A stretch of DNA of 64,000 bases from Rhizocola hellebori. Its GTDB lineage: Bacteria; Actinomycetota; Actinomycetes; Mycobacteriales; Micromonosporaceae. Under the pieces are notes generated by a model. The model saw only the letters and a list, made by a program, of their open reading frames with translations. It searched no databases and was not told the DNA's origin. The stretch lies in assembly GCF_016862955.1 (NCBI RefSeq), contig NZ_BONY01000001.1, positions 372,001 through 436,000 on the forward strand. The letters run 5' to 3'. Positions within the stretch are counted from its first letter, which is position 1, and the number at the start of each line of letters is the position of its first letter. Position numbers and translations under genes: made by a program. This document shows positions 1 through 7,850 of the stretch, one piece after another.

Positions 1-90
1 GCAAGGCCGTGGGAACGTCTTCCCATGGTTTGGGGCACATTCACTGTGGACAATCGGTTGGCAACAACACCCCAACCGAAAGGAATCCGG

Positions 91-390
91 ATGAAGCGCA
101 GACTCGTCCAGGCGTTGGCGGCCTTGGCTATTGCCGCCACCGGCTCGTTGGTGGCAGCCACCCCGGCGGCTGCCGATGACGGTGGCCCAGTGTGCATCCT
201 CAACCAGAACAGCTGGTTGCGTGAGTTCCCGTGGGGGCCGGTTTATCTCACCCTGAGTGCCGGGCGTGGGTTTCGCGTTCATGTGGTAAGGCCACCCGCC
301 CCCTACTCGCCAGGGACCTGGTACTACGGCCACGGGGCCGAGGCGCCCAACCGCGACGGCTGGATCCCGGCCGAAAACTGCAACTTCTAA
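91..390 (+). CDS. Small secreted protein, SH3-like
   Basis: The product is a 99-residue exported protein of unknown function. It opens with a classic signal peptide (KRR, a hydrophobic stretch, then an ATPAAA-like cleavage region near residue 28). The mature part is rich in Trp, Gly and Pro, has two Cys (in VCIL and ENCNF) that may form a disulfide, and resembles small bacterial SH3-type folds (WLREFPWG, GWIPAENC). The start is the ATG after AAAGGAA; an in-frame ATG at 25 would put the signal peptide internally, so it was rejected. The fold is inferred and no family is named with certainty. Confidence 0.75.
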   Translation: MKRRLVQALAALAIAATGSLVAATPAAADDGGPVCILNQNSWLREFPWGPVYLTLSAGRGFRVHVVRPPAPYSPGTWYYGHGAEAPNRDGWIPAENCNF

Positions 391-406
391 CGCCATACTG
401 GAGGGC

Positions 407-633
407 GTGCCTATCCCCCGGGTTGCGGTGCGCCATGTCGTTGAGGCCGACCGGCCGCGTTTTGTCGAGCTGTTCTGCGATGAGGGCTTCATGGCGTTCT
501 CGGATGGCGTGCTGTCGACAAGCCATCGCAGAATGTCTGCCAGAAGCTGGGATTCCGGTACTGGAAGGAAGCCCCGGTGAACGGGCAGCTACGCAACATC
601 TACCGATTGCGACTGCCGGCCGCCGAAAGCTAA
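407..633 (+). pseudogene. Decayed GNAT acetyltransferase
   Basis: From the GTG at 407 one frame reads RHVVEADRPRFVELFCDEGF, which looks like the N-terminus of a GNAT N-acetyltransferase. From about 527 a different frame reads NVCQKLGFRYWKEAP and then LRNIYRL up to the stop at 631-633, which looks like the GNAT C-terminus. The central acetyl-CoA-binding part is missing and the two pieces are out of frame, so this is an internally deleted remnant and not a working gene. The family is recognised from these two motifs only. Confidence 0.6.
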
Positions 634-663
634 GCGCTTGCTCGGCTCCTCATACTGGTCGAT

Positions 664-3600
664 ATGTGGAGCAGGGTGTCCAGCCCGGTGCTGATCGGCC
701 GGTCCCAGGAGCTTGCCCAACTCGACGCGGCCCATCAGCGTGCGGCCGCGGGCCGGTCGGCGGTGGTGCTTATCGCGGGCGAGGCGGGCGTGGGCAAGTC
801 TCGCCTGGTGGGTGAGTTCGCCGGTTTGGCCGAGCGGTCAGGCGCGCGGGTCCTGGTCGGCGGTTGCGTGGCATTGGACGAGGGCGGCCTGCCCTGGGCG
901 CCGGTCGTTGACTCGCTGCGTGGGCTGGTGCGCTCGGTCGAGCCGGCTGAGCTGGACGCGCTGCTCGGTGTCGCCCGGGATGAGGTTGGCCGGCTGCTGC
1001 CCGAGCTTGGCCACCCACGCGCCGAACCCTCGCCCGACAGCGCCGCGGCACAGGCCCGGCTGCTGGAGCTGTTGCTGGACCTGTTCGGGCGCCTAGGCAG
1101 CGAAGCGCCGCTGGTGCTCGTGCTGGAGGATCTGCATTGGGCCGACCGGGCTTCCCGGGACCTGGTGGCCTTCCTGGCGCGGCGGCTGCGCGACGAGCGG
1201 CTGCTGCTGGTACTCACCTATCGAAGCGACGACTTGGGGCGCGGCCATCCGTTGCGCCCGCTGCTGGCCGAGCTCGGCCGCAGCGAACGGGTCGATCGGG
1301 TCGGCCTGCGCCCCTTCGAACGGGCCGAGCTTTCCGCGCTGCTCGACGCGATCCTGCAGACGCCGGCTCCCGCCGAGTTGGCCGACGACATTTTCGTAAG
1401 GTCAGACGGCAACCCGTTCTACGCCGAGGAATTATTGGCCGCCTGGCGCCGCAGCGAACATCCGGGTTTGCCTGGGTCGTTGCGCGACACGTTGCTGACC
1501 CGGGTCGAGCGGCTGTCCGGGCAGGCTCAGGCCGTGGTGGCCGCTGCCGCAGCGGCTGGACGACGGGTCGATCACCGGCTGATCGCGGCCGTTGCCGGCC
1601 TGACCGAGCCGCAGTTCGCCGATGCGGTAAGGGAGACCGTGGCCGAGCAGGTGTTGCTGGCCGATCCGGACGGTCGAGGTTTGGCGTTCCGGCATGCGCT
1701 GATGCGCGAGGCGGCGCTGGCCGAGCTGCTGCCGGTGGAACGGGTGCGGTTGCATGCCGGCCTGGCCACAGCGATCACCGCGCACCGCGACTGGACGTAT
1801 GGCACCGAGGCCACGGTCGCGGCCGAGCTGGCCTACCACTGGGATGCCGCGCTGGATGCCGAACGTGCCCTGCCGGCTGCGGTTAGGGCAGGCCTGGCCG
1901 CCGAGCAGGTCTACGCCTTCGCCAACGCGGCCTGCCACTTCGAGCGTGCCGCGGCGCTGTGGGATCGGGTCGCCGACGCGGCCGCCTTGGCCGGGCTGGA
2001 CCGGGCCGGCGTCTTGGCGCACGCGGCCGAGGCCGTACACCACACCAACGTACCGGCGCGGGCGGTGGCGTTGCAGCGTGCCGCGGTGGCCGCCCTCGAC
2101 GGCGAAGCCGAGCCCGTGCGGGCCGCGCTGTTGCAGGAACGGCTGGGCCGTTTCCTTTGGCTGGCCGGTGATCCGGGCGCTCTTGCCGCTTACGCCGACG
2201 CGGTCGGCATGCTCGCGGACGCACCGCCGTCGGCCGAGCGGGCGCGAATATTGGCCGCGCATGCCCAGGCACTGATGCTGGTTTCCCAGGCGCAGCAGGC
2301 CCGGGAGGTTGCCGAGCAGGCTTGCGCCATGGCACGTGCTGTCGGCGCTGGCTTGGAGGAGGGCCGGGCGGAGGCGACGCTCGGCGCTGCATTGCATGCC
2401 CTGGGCGACCCGTGGGCGGGGGTGGCGCATCTACACCGCGCCCGTGCGGTCGCCCTCCAGCAGGCCGACATCGACGGGATCGGCTGGTCGTGGATCAATC
2501 AGGTTTACGCCGTCGCGACCACCGGCCAGCTGACCGACGCACTCGCGCTGGCGTTGGAGGGTTCCGAGGTCATGCAGCGCCTGGGCACGGCCAACACCTA
2601 CGGAGACTATCTGCACGGCTTCGCCGGTCAACTGGAGTTCCGGCTCGGGCGCTGGGCCGACGCCGACCGGCGCAGCCGCGAATTGGTGCAGCGGGACCAG
2701 GCCACCAGCGTCAAGGGGATCTTCTTGCGGCTGTGGCGGGCCAGGCTGCTGATCGCCCGCGGTGACCTGCCAGAAGCACACCTGCTGCTCGACCAAACAG
2801 AGGCGCACGTAACGCGCAGCCAGGCGCCCCATCTCGGCGAGATCCGGGCCTTCGCCCTGGCCGAGCTGGCGCTGGCCGAGGGCCGCCACGCCGACGCGGC
2901 CGTGGCCGCCGGCGACGGGATCCTCTTGACCAGCGGCGCCCAACCCCGCGGCCGGGTTACCCTGGCCGCCCTCGGCCTGCGGGCCCTGGCCGAACAGGCC
3001 GCCGCGCTACGGACCCGTAAAGCGCCGGAAGCGGTGAAAACGTTGCAGGAAATCGGCAGCCGGGGTGACGACCTGCTCGCCGGCGCCCAGGAAGCCGGCG
3101 CGGCACGGCCCCCCGGGAAATCGGTGCCGGAACCGACTGCCTGGCTGCGCCAATGCCACGCCGAACACGCACGCCTGCACGGCCGTCCCGATCCTGCGGC
3201 GTGGGCCGAGGTGGCCGCAGGCTGGGATCAGCTCGCCGAGCCGTACCCGGCCGCCTACGCCCATTGGCGGCGGGCCGAGGCGCTTCTGTCCACCCGCGTC
3301 ACCAGAACCGAGGCGGCCGCGCCGCTGCGCGTCGCTGCCCAGCTCGCGCAACACATCGGCGCGCGACCGCTGCTCACCGAGATCACGCGGCTGGCCCGCC
3401 GGGCCCGCATCCAGCTCGTACCACCAAAAGAAACCCCGCCTGCGGCAGACGCGGCACCCTTCGGCCTGACTCGCCGCGAGCTGGAAGTCCTGGCACACCT
3501 GACCGCGGGACACACCAACCGCGAAATCGCCAAGGCACTGTTCGTCGCCGAAAAGACCGCCAGCTTCCACGTCTCCGGCATCCTGAGCAAACTCGGCGCT

Positions 3601-3675
3601 TCCACCCGATCCGAGGCCGCCGCCCTCGCCCACCGCCTCGGCCTGCTCGGCGACGCCGGCGCAACCAGCCGATAG
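664..3675 (+). CDS. LuxR-family ATP-binding regulator (LAL type)
   Basis: This 1003-residue protein is a large ATP-binding regulator of the LuxR family. Residues 39-46 are a Walker A motif (GEAGVGKS) in an AAA/STAND-type ATPase domain; LVLVLEDLHWAD is the Walker B strand. A long Ala-rich helical middle resembles TPR-like ligand-sensing repeats. The last about 65 residues are a LuxR/FixJ helix-turn-helix (LTRRELEVLAHLTAGHTNREIA, then a recognition helix around KTASFHVSGILSKLG). LAL proteins usually activate transcription after binding ATP and a ligand. It stands alone, before a secreted ricin-fold gene, so its target is not evident. Confidence 0.9.
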   Translation: MWSRVSSPVLIGRSQELAQLDAAHQRAAAGRSAVVLIAGEAGVGKSRLVGEFAGLAERSGARVLVGGCVALDEGGLPWAPVVDSLRGLVRSVEPAELDALLGVARDEVGRLLPELGHPRAEPSPDSAAAQARLLELLLDLFGRLGSEAPLVLVLEDLHWADRASRDLVAFLARRLRDERLLLVLTYRSDDLGRGHPLRPLLAELGRSERVDRVGLRPFERAELSALLDAILQTPAPAELADDIFVRSDGNPFYAEELLAAWRRSEHPGLPGSLRDTLLTRVERLSGQAQAVVAAAAAAGRRVDHRLIAAVAGLTEPQFADAVRETVAEQVLLADPDGRGLAFRHALMREAALAELLPVERVRLHAGLATAITAHRDWTYGTEATVAAELAYHWDAALDAERALPAAVRAGLAAEQVYAFANAACHFERAAALWDRVADAAALAGLDRAGVLAHAAEAVHHTNVPARAVALQRAAVAALDGEAEPVRAALLQERLGRFLWLAGDPGALAAYADAVGMLADAPPSAERARILAAHAQALMLVSQAQQAREVAEQACAMARAVGAGLEEGRAEATLGAALHALGDPWAGVAHLHRARAVALQQADIDGIGWSWINQVYAVATTGQLTDALALALEGSEVMQRLGTANTYGDYLHGFAGQLEFRLGRWADADRRSRELVQRDQATSVKGIFLRLWRARLLIARGDLPEAHLLLDQTEAHVTRSQAPHLGEIRAFALAELALAEGRHADAAVAAGDGILLTSGAQPRGRVTLAALGLRALAEQAAALRTRKAPEAVKTLQEIGSRGDDLLAGAQEAGAARPPGKSVPEPTAWLRQCHAEHARLHGRPDPAAWAEVAAGWDQLAEPYPAAYAHWRRAEALLSTRVTRTEAAAPLRVAAQLAQHIGARPLLTEITRLARRARIQLVPPKETPPAADAAPFGLTRRELEVLAHLTAGHTNREIAKALFVAEKTASFHVSGILSKLGASTRSEAAALAHRLGLLGDAGATSR

Positions 3676-3805
3676 AACCTAGGCACGCGAGCGACCCGAT
3701 CCTGGGCAGATTCCCAGTGTGCGCACCGCCCCTGTCAGACCACAGTGGGCTCCTGAAGGCGCCAAACACGCCCGCCCGGTCCATCCCAGACACCAGGAGG
3801 CAACC

Positions 3806-4360
3806 ATGAAGGCCCGAACTACGCTGCGACTGCTGGCCGCCGCGGTCACGGTCAGCGCGCTCGCCATCGGCACCCCGGCGCACGCCGCACCACAACCGGA
3901 TTCGAATGTCGCGCCCGCTTACGTCGCCTACCTCATCGTCAACCACAGGTCGGGAATGTGCCTGGCCCCCAACGGCCCCTTCGCCAACGCCGGCATCGCC
4001 CAGGTGCCCTGCCAGCCGTGGAACACGCAGCAACAGTGGAACCGCATCGATCGTGGCGACGGCATCTACCTATGGCTGGTCAACGTGGCCTACGGCTTCT
4101 GCTGGGATCTCGTGGCCAACAGCGTCCCCGAGGTGCGCCCCGGAACTCTGGTGCAGCAGTTCTGGTGCAACCCCGAATGGACCAGCGAGGACTGGAGAAC
4201 CGAGCCGAGCAACAGGTTCCTCCACGACCTGATCCGCACCAAGATTAACTCCCTGTGCGCGCAGGTCGAGAACAAGTCGACCGCCCCGAACGCCCGGCTT
4301 CGCCTAGCCGGATGCAGCTACTCCGAGTCGTCTCAGCAATTCCAGTTCGTGGCGGTCTAA
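3806..4360 (+). CDS. Secreted ricin-type beta-trefoil protein
   Basis: A 184-residue exported protein. It begins with a signal peptide (MKARTTLRLL, hydrophobic core, HAAPQ cleavage region near residue 28). The mature part has the repeating pattern of a ricin/CBM13 beta-trefoil: GMCLAPNG, QQQWNR, FCWDLVA, SLCAQVEN, and a terminal SSQQFQF in place of the usual QxW. Such lectin folds bind carbohydrate outside the cell, but no catalytic domain is attached. The start follows CCAGGAGGCAACC, a strong ribosome site. Cys residues are spaced to form intradomain disulfides. Confidence 0.8.
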   Translation: MKARTTLRLLAAAVTVSALAIGTPAHAAPQPDSNVAPAYVAYLIVNHRSGMCLAPNGPFANAGIAQVPCQPWNTQQQWNRIDRGDGIYLWLVNVAYGFCWDLVANSVPEVRPGTLVQQFWCNPEWTSEDWRTEPSNRFLHDLIRTKINSLCAQVENKSTAPNARLRLAGCSYSESSQQFQFVAV

Positions 4361-4370
4361 GCCACTTACC

Positions 4371-4412
4371 CAGAATCCGAACCGCTCATTCAGATGGCCG
4401 GTTCGGATTCTG
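4371..4412. terminator. Bidirectional hairpin terminator
   Basis: A 14-bp perfect inverted repeat (CAGAATCCGAACCG and its complement) around a 14-nt loop lies between the convergent ricin-fold and TetR genes. The right arm is inside the last codons of the TetR gene, so the TetR C-terminus is partly encoded by the stem. Confidence 0.75.
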
Positions 4413-5039
4413 CAACCGTTCGAGGCCGTCGAGGATCAAATCGAGCCCGAACGGGAACTCGTCGGCGAAGGCGTAGCCGGGCCGGAGAGCGTGCTCCTTG
4501 ATCATCTCTGTGAGGTGGGGGTACGCGCCCGCCTCCATCAGATCGAACATCCCCTTTGCTACGTCCGCGACCTCGGCTGGCGTGTCGAGCGGCAGCGTCC
4601 GTTCCTGAAGCACGAACCCGAAAACGTAGCTGTCGACGACCGCGAGCGCGTGCGCTGCCATCGCGATGGTGAATCCCGCTTCGCGCAGCCGTCCGATCAC
4701 CCAATCGTGGTGGCGCATCGTCACCGGCCCGGGGGTGCGCCGGGATTCCAGAAAGCCCAGCGCCCACGGATGTCGCGATAGGACGGAGCGGGTGGAGACG
4801 GCGCGCTGGCGCAGGGCGTCTTTCCAGTCCACCTCCGGGCCGGGCAGCTCGATCTGGGCGAACACCACGTCGGCGATTCCGTCCAGGATCTCGTCCTTGT
4901 TGGCCACGTGGTGGTACAGCGACATCGCCTCGACCCCGAGCCGCTCGGCGACCTTTCGCATGCTCACCGACGCCAGGCCCCGCTCATCGGCCACCTGCAC
5001 GGCCGCCTCGAATACGAGTTGCTTGCTCAGCTTGGGCAC
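4386..5039 (-). CDS. TetR-family transcriptional repressor
   Basis: A 217-residue TetR-like regulator. Residues 1-55 hold the N-terminal helix-turn-helix (VFEAAVQVADERGLASVSMRKVAERLGVEAMSLYHHV in pieces), and the remainder resembles the TetR C-terminal ligand domain. Translation starts at GTG with GGAG nine bases upstream. It is divergent from the NAD(P)-binding oxidoreductase at 5143, and two strong palindromes lie between them, so autoregulation and control of the neighbour are likely. The ligand is unknown. The gene ends in a shared terminator hairpin. Confidence 0.9.
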   Translation of the reverse strand: MPKLSKQLVFEAAVQVADERGLASVSMRKVAERLGVEAMSLYHHVANKDEILDGIADVVFAQIELPGPEVDWKDALRQRAVSTRSVLSRHPWALGFLESRRTPGPVTMRHHDWVIGRLREAGFTIAMAAHALAVVDSYVFGFVLQERTLPLDTPAEVADVAKGMFDLMEAGAYPHLTEMIKEHALRPGYAFADEFPFGLDLILDGLERLQNPNRPSE

Positions 5040-5073
5040 CAGTCGGCTCTCCGATTCAGCGCGAGGTTGACTG

Positions 5074-5089
5074 CCTTACAGGTGTAAGG
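5074..5089. promoter_or_regulatory. TetR operator site 1
   Basis: CCTTACAGGTGTAAGG has perfect 7-bp arms around a 2-bp centre. It lies between a possible -35 (TTGACT, 5067-5072) and a possible -10 (TACGGT, 5091-5096) for the oxidoreductase gene, so a bound repressor would block that promoter. It shares its CCTTACA arm with the site at 5104. Confidence 0.7.
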
Positions 5090-5103
5090 ATACGGTACAG
5101 AGA

Positions 5104-5125
5104 GCGCCTTACACTTGTAAGGCGC
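5104..5125. promoter_or_regulatory. TetR operator site 2
   Basis: GCGCCTTACA, a 2-bp centre and TGTAAGGCGC form a 22-bp palindrome with 10-bp arms. Its core matches the site at 5074 (CCTTACA/TGTAAGG), and the two centres are about 33 bp apart, roughly three helical turns. This supports cooperative binding by one regulator. Confidence 0.75.
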
Positions 5126-5142
5126 GGTCGCCGGGAGGGGCA

Positions 5143-5841
5143 ATGGTGAAGATCTGTGTCGTAGGCGCCTCGGGCAAGCTGGGGCGCTATATGGTCCGGC
5201 ACGCGCTGGCCAGGGGCTACGAGGTCGTGGCCGTCTGCCGCGCGCAGAGCGTGGCGAAGCTCGACGAGTTCCGGGACCACATCACGATCGTCGCCGGCCA
5301 CACCAACGACCGAGAGGCCATCCGCAGTGCGGTCGAAGGCTGCGATGGGGTGCTGACTGTTCTGATGCCGTGGGGCGTGCAGGGCTACTCCACCGGAACA
5401 GCCCAAGCGGTGCTTGACTACGCGTCGCCCGGGGCCCGCCTGGTGTTCTCTTGCGGCTGGCACATCTCCCGCGACGGACTGGATCGATACCCGTTGCGCC
5501 TGCGCGCTTTCGTCTGGGCCTTCGGCCCGCTGACGCGGCTATTTCGCGTCGCCGACCTGCGCGACCAGGTGGAGGCATGCCGCCGGATTTTCGCCAGCGA
5601 CACCCGCTGGACCGTGGTGCGCGGCAGCGACCTCGAAGAGGGCGACAGCCAGGGCCTGCCGATATGGCGTCGGCACGTGGGCGACCCGGCCCTCAACAGC
5701 AACATCACCCGCCGGATCGACTTCGCGCTGTTCATGGTTTCGGCCCTCACCGATGACAAGCTGATCCACGAGGCTCCAGCAATCGTCAGCCGCGCAGCCC
5801 CCTCAGCCCGCGCCGCCGCCACGACCGATGCGCCACGTTGA
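5143..5841 (+). CDS. NAD(P)-binding oxidoreductase, NmrA/atypical SDR-like
   Basis: A 232-residue cytoplasmic protein with an N-terminal Rossmann fold. VVGASGKLGRYMVRHAL at residues 5-21 carries the GxxGxxG nucleotide-binding loop typical of NmrA-like and atypical short-chain reductases, and WTVVRGSDLEEG resembles the substrate-side motif of NAD(P)H-binding family members. The start ATG follows GGGAGGGG. It is divergent from a TetR gene and sits behind two matching operators, so it is the probable regulated target. The substrate cannot be told from the sequence. Confidence 0.85.
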   Translation: MVKICVVGASGKLGRYMVRHALARGYEVVAVCRAQSVAKLDEFRDHITIVAGHTNDREAIRSAVEGCDGVLTVLMPWGVQGYSTGTAQAVLDYASPGARLVFSCGWHISRDGLDRYPLRLRAFVWAFGPLTRLFRVADLRDQVEACRRIFASDTRWTVVRGSDLEEGDSQGLPIWRRHVGDPALNSNITRRIDFALFMVSALTDDKLIHEAPAIVSRAAPSARAAATTDAPR

Positions 5842-5842
5842 A

Positions 5843-6064
5843 TCATGAACCTTCGCGCTGGATTTGTTCGCGGATAATCTCCACCTCGACCCGGTCAGGT
5901 ATCCGTCTGGCTTCGCCGCCGTCAAGTCCCCAGGTGGAGTAGCACTGGCAATCGACCCGCGGGCACAGCATGATCCCGCCATCAACCGGATCGCCGGTCG
6001 TCGAGATGATCGCGTGCGGATCGAATGGATGGCCACACTGCAGGCACAACTCGCTGTCCTCCAC
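5843..6064 (-). CDS. Small Cys-rich, probable zinc-ribbon protein
   Basis: A 73-residue protein with a GTG start. It has CLQCGHPFDPH near the N-terminus and CPRVDCQC in the middle, a spacing that fits a small zinc ribbon. The C-terminus is charged (RVEVEIIREQIQREGS). No enzyme motif is seen. It converges tightly on the oxidoreductase gene, with one base between stops. The ordered Cys pairs support a real gene; the function is unknown. Confidence 0.55.
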   Translation of the reverse strand: MEDSELCLQCGHPFDPHAIISTTGDPVDGGIMLCPRVDCQCYSTWGLDGGEARRIPDRVEVEIIREQIQREGS

Positions 6065-6230
6065 GACGCGATGATACCGAGAGCCACACGATCAACTGCG
6101 CCGCAAGGGTTTTGCCCGCTATCCCCGGTCGATGTGATCTTGCGAGGACAGGATGAGGACACGGCGGGGACGATCAGCGTCAGTCTCAGCTTTGCCAAAT
6201 CAACGCCATTCAGTCCCGAAAGGAGACCTA

Positions 6231-7754
6231 ATGCGACGCAGAGCTGTGCTGGCAACCTTGGCAACGGTTGCCTCGACGTTGTCCATCGTGGGCATCGGCA
6301 CGGGGGCCGCAGCCGTGCCGCCACCGTGTGAGAACACGCAGCACTACGACCAGAGCTACGCCTACTACGGTCCGCCCAAATGGGCGCCCGACGCCGAACA
6401 GACCCACCTGAAGAACATCGACTTTCCGACCCCAACAGCGATCTCCGGATCGGTGTCCTCGACCCATCACTGGGGCATCTCCTGGAGCCACGACGCGCGG
6501 ATCGGCTACACCGGCGACGTGGATGCCGGGGGGCGCATCAAGATCATCGAACTGGCCGCAAGCGTGCGGACCGAAATCGAGCTGAAGTTCCACATCGATG
6601 TCGTCGACAAGTTCGAAACCACCACGACGCATTCGACCAGCCCGGTGTTGGCCCAGGGCGAGGGCGTGTACTTCAAGGCGGGCTCCGTCATCCAGACGAT
6701 CCGCCGAACAGAGGATTACAAAGACGAATACTGCAATGTGGGTACCAACGTCGACTACTTCAATATGGGCGGTAACGCCGCCTACCTGACAAAGGATCTC
6801 GGCACCTTTGCCGACCCGGCCGCGGGGCGGGAAGCCATCGGCATCCAAAACCTCGGCTGGGCCTCGGTCAGCCCGCCCGCCTGCTCCTCGGCTGCGGCCG
6901 TAACCGCAAGCGCGGCAACGGAATCGGTCTCGGTCGCCGCGTCGTGCATGCCTGGTGACGCTGACGTGGAGACCGCCTGGTACGGGCCGGGCAGCGGCGG
7001 CGGCGGAGGCGGCGGAGGTGGGGGCGGCACCTGGAGCGGCGCCCGCAACGACCTCAACAGCGACGGGCTCGCCGATCTGCTGGCGCTTTACAACGATTAC
7101 ACGCTGGCGTGGTACCCGGGCAAGGGCGACGGCAACTTCTGGTCGGCGCGCACCATGGGCCCGGCCGGGTTCCTTCAGGTCGCCAAGGCCGATCTCAACA
7201 GCGACGGCAAGAAGGACATGCTCGCCCTCTACACCGACTACACACTTGCCTGGTACCCGGGCAAGGGCGATGGCACCTTCTGGTCTGCCCGCGTCATCGG
7301 GCCGGCCGGGTTCAAGCTGATGTCGCTGGCCGACCTTGATAGCGACGGCAAGGTGGACATGCTCGCCCTCTACACCGACAACACGCTGGCCTGGTACCCG
7401 GGCAAGGGCGATGGCACCTTCTGGTCTGCCCGCGTCATCGGGCCGGCCGGGTTCAAGCTCATGTCCCTGGCCGACCTCAACGGCGACGCCAAGGCCGACA
7501 TGCTCGCGCTCTACGACGACAACACGCTCGCCTGGTACCCGGGCAAGGGCGACGGCACCTTCTGGTCAGCGCGAGTCATCGGGCCGGCCGGATTCAAGCT
7601 CATGTCCCTGGCCGACCTCAACGGCGACGCCAAGGCCGACATGCTGGCCCTCTACAACGACGACACCCTGGCCTGGTACCCGGGCAAGGGCGACGGCACC
7701 TTCTGGTCAGCGCGAGTCATCGGCCCAGCCGGATTCCGGCTGATGGCCCTGTAG
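6231..7754 (+). CDS. Secreted protein with FG-GAP/VCBS-like repeats
   Basis: A 507-residue exported protein. The ATG follows GAAAGGAGACCTA and is followed by a signal peptide ending near AAAVPPP. Residues about 30-245 form an unrecognised domain with several Cys. A Gly-only linker (11 Gly) then leads to five tandem repeats of 47 residues, each with a Ca-binding-like DLNSDGxxDxLALY motif followed by TLAWYPGKGDGxFWSAR and GPAGF. Such repeats form beta-propeller blades in surface proteins and often bind ligands or cells. Five repeats alone make an incomplete seven-blade propeller, so the domain may be open or may oligomerise. Confidence 0.85.
   Translation: MRRRAVLATLATVASTLSIVGIGTGAAAVPPPCENTQHYDQSYAYYGPPKWAPDAEQTHLKNIDFPTPTAISGSVSSTHHWGISWSHDARIGYTGDVDAGGRIKIIELAASVRTEIELKFHIDVVDKFETTTTHSTSPVLAQGEGVYFKAGSVIQTIRRTEDYKDEYCNVGTNVDYFNMGGNAAYLTKDLGTFADPAAGREAIGIQNLGWASVSPPACSSAAAVTASAATESVSVAASCMPGDADVETAWYGPGSGGGGGGGGGGGTWSGARNDLNSDGLADLLALYNDYTLAWYPGKGDGNFWSARTMGPAGFLQVAKADLNSDGKKDMLALYTDYTLAWYPGKGDGTFWSARVIGPAGFKLMSLADLDSDGKVDMLALYTDNTLAWYPGKGDGTFWSARVIGPAGFKLMSLADLNGDAKADMLALYDDNTLAWYPGKGDGTFWSARVIGPAGFKLMSLADLNGDAKADMLALYNDDTLAWYPGKGDGTFWSARVIGPAGFRLMAL
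7053..7751 (+). repeat. Five tandem 141-bp repeats inside the VCBS-like gene
   Basis: Each unit encodes 47 residues and the middle units are almost identical at DNA level (for example the GGTACCCGGGCAAGGGCGA block near 7112, 7253, 7394, 7535 and 7676). The fifth unit ends a few residues short. The near identity shows recent unit duplication or gene conversion. Confidence 0.85.
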
Positions 7755-7771
7755 CACCGATTAGCAACCAC

Positions 7772-7799
7772 AGTGCCGGCCCGACCTCGGGCCGGCACT
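7772..7799. terminator. Bidirectional terminator
   Basis: AGTGCCGGCCCGA is followed by two bases and its perfect complement. The 28-bp palindrome lies between the convergent VCBS-like gene and the STAND gene, and can end transcription from both sides. Confidence 0.75.
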
Positions 7800-7850
7800 C
7801 GTCGCTCGACAACGCCCGATCACGCCACCAAATCAGGGTCAAAGTCACGG

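Noticed and set aside
6996-7028. The GGC/GGT run as a microsatellite or CRISPR-like repeat
   Set aside because: It encodes the Gly linker of the VCBS-like protein. No spaced repeat arrays of CRISPR type were seen anywhere in the window.
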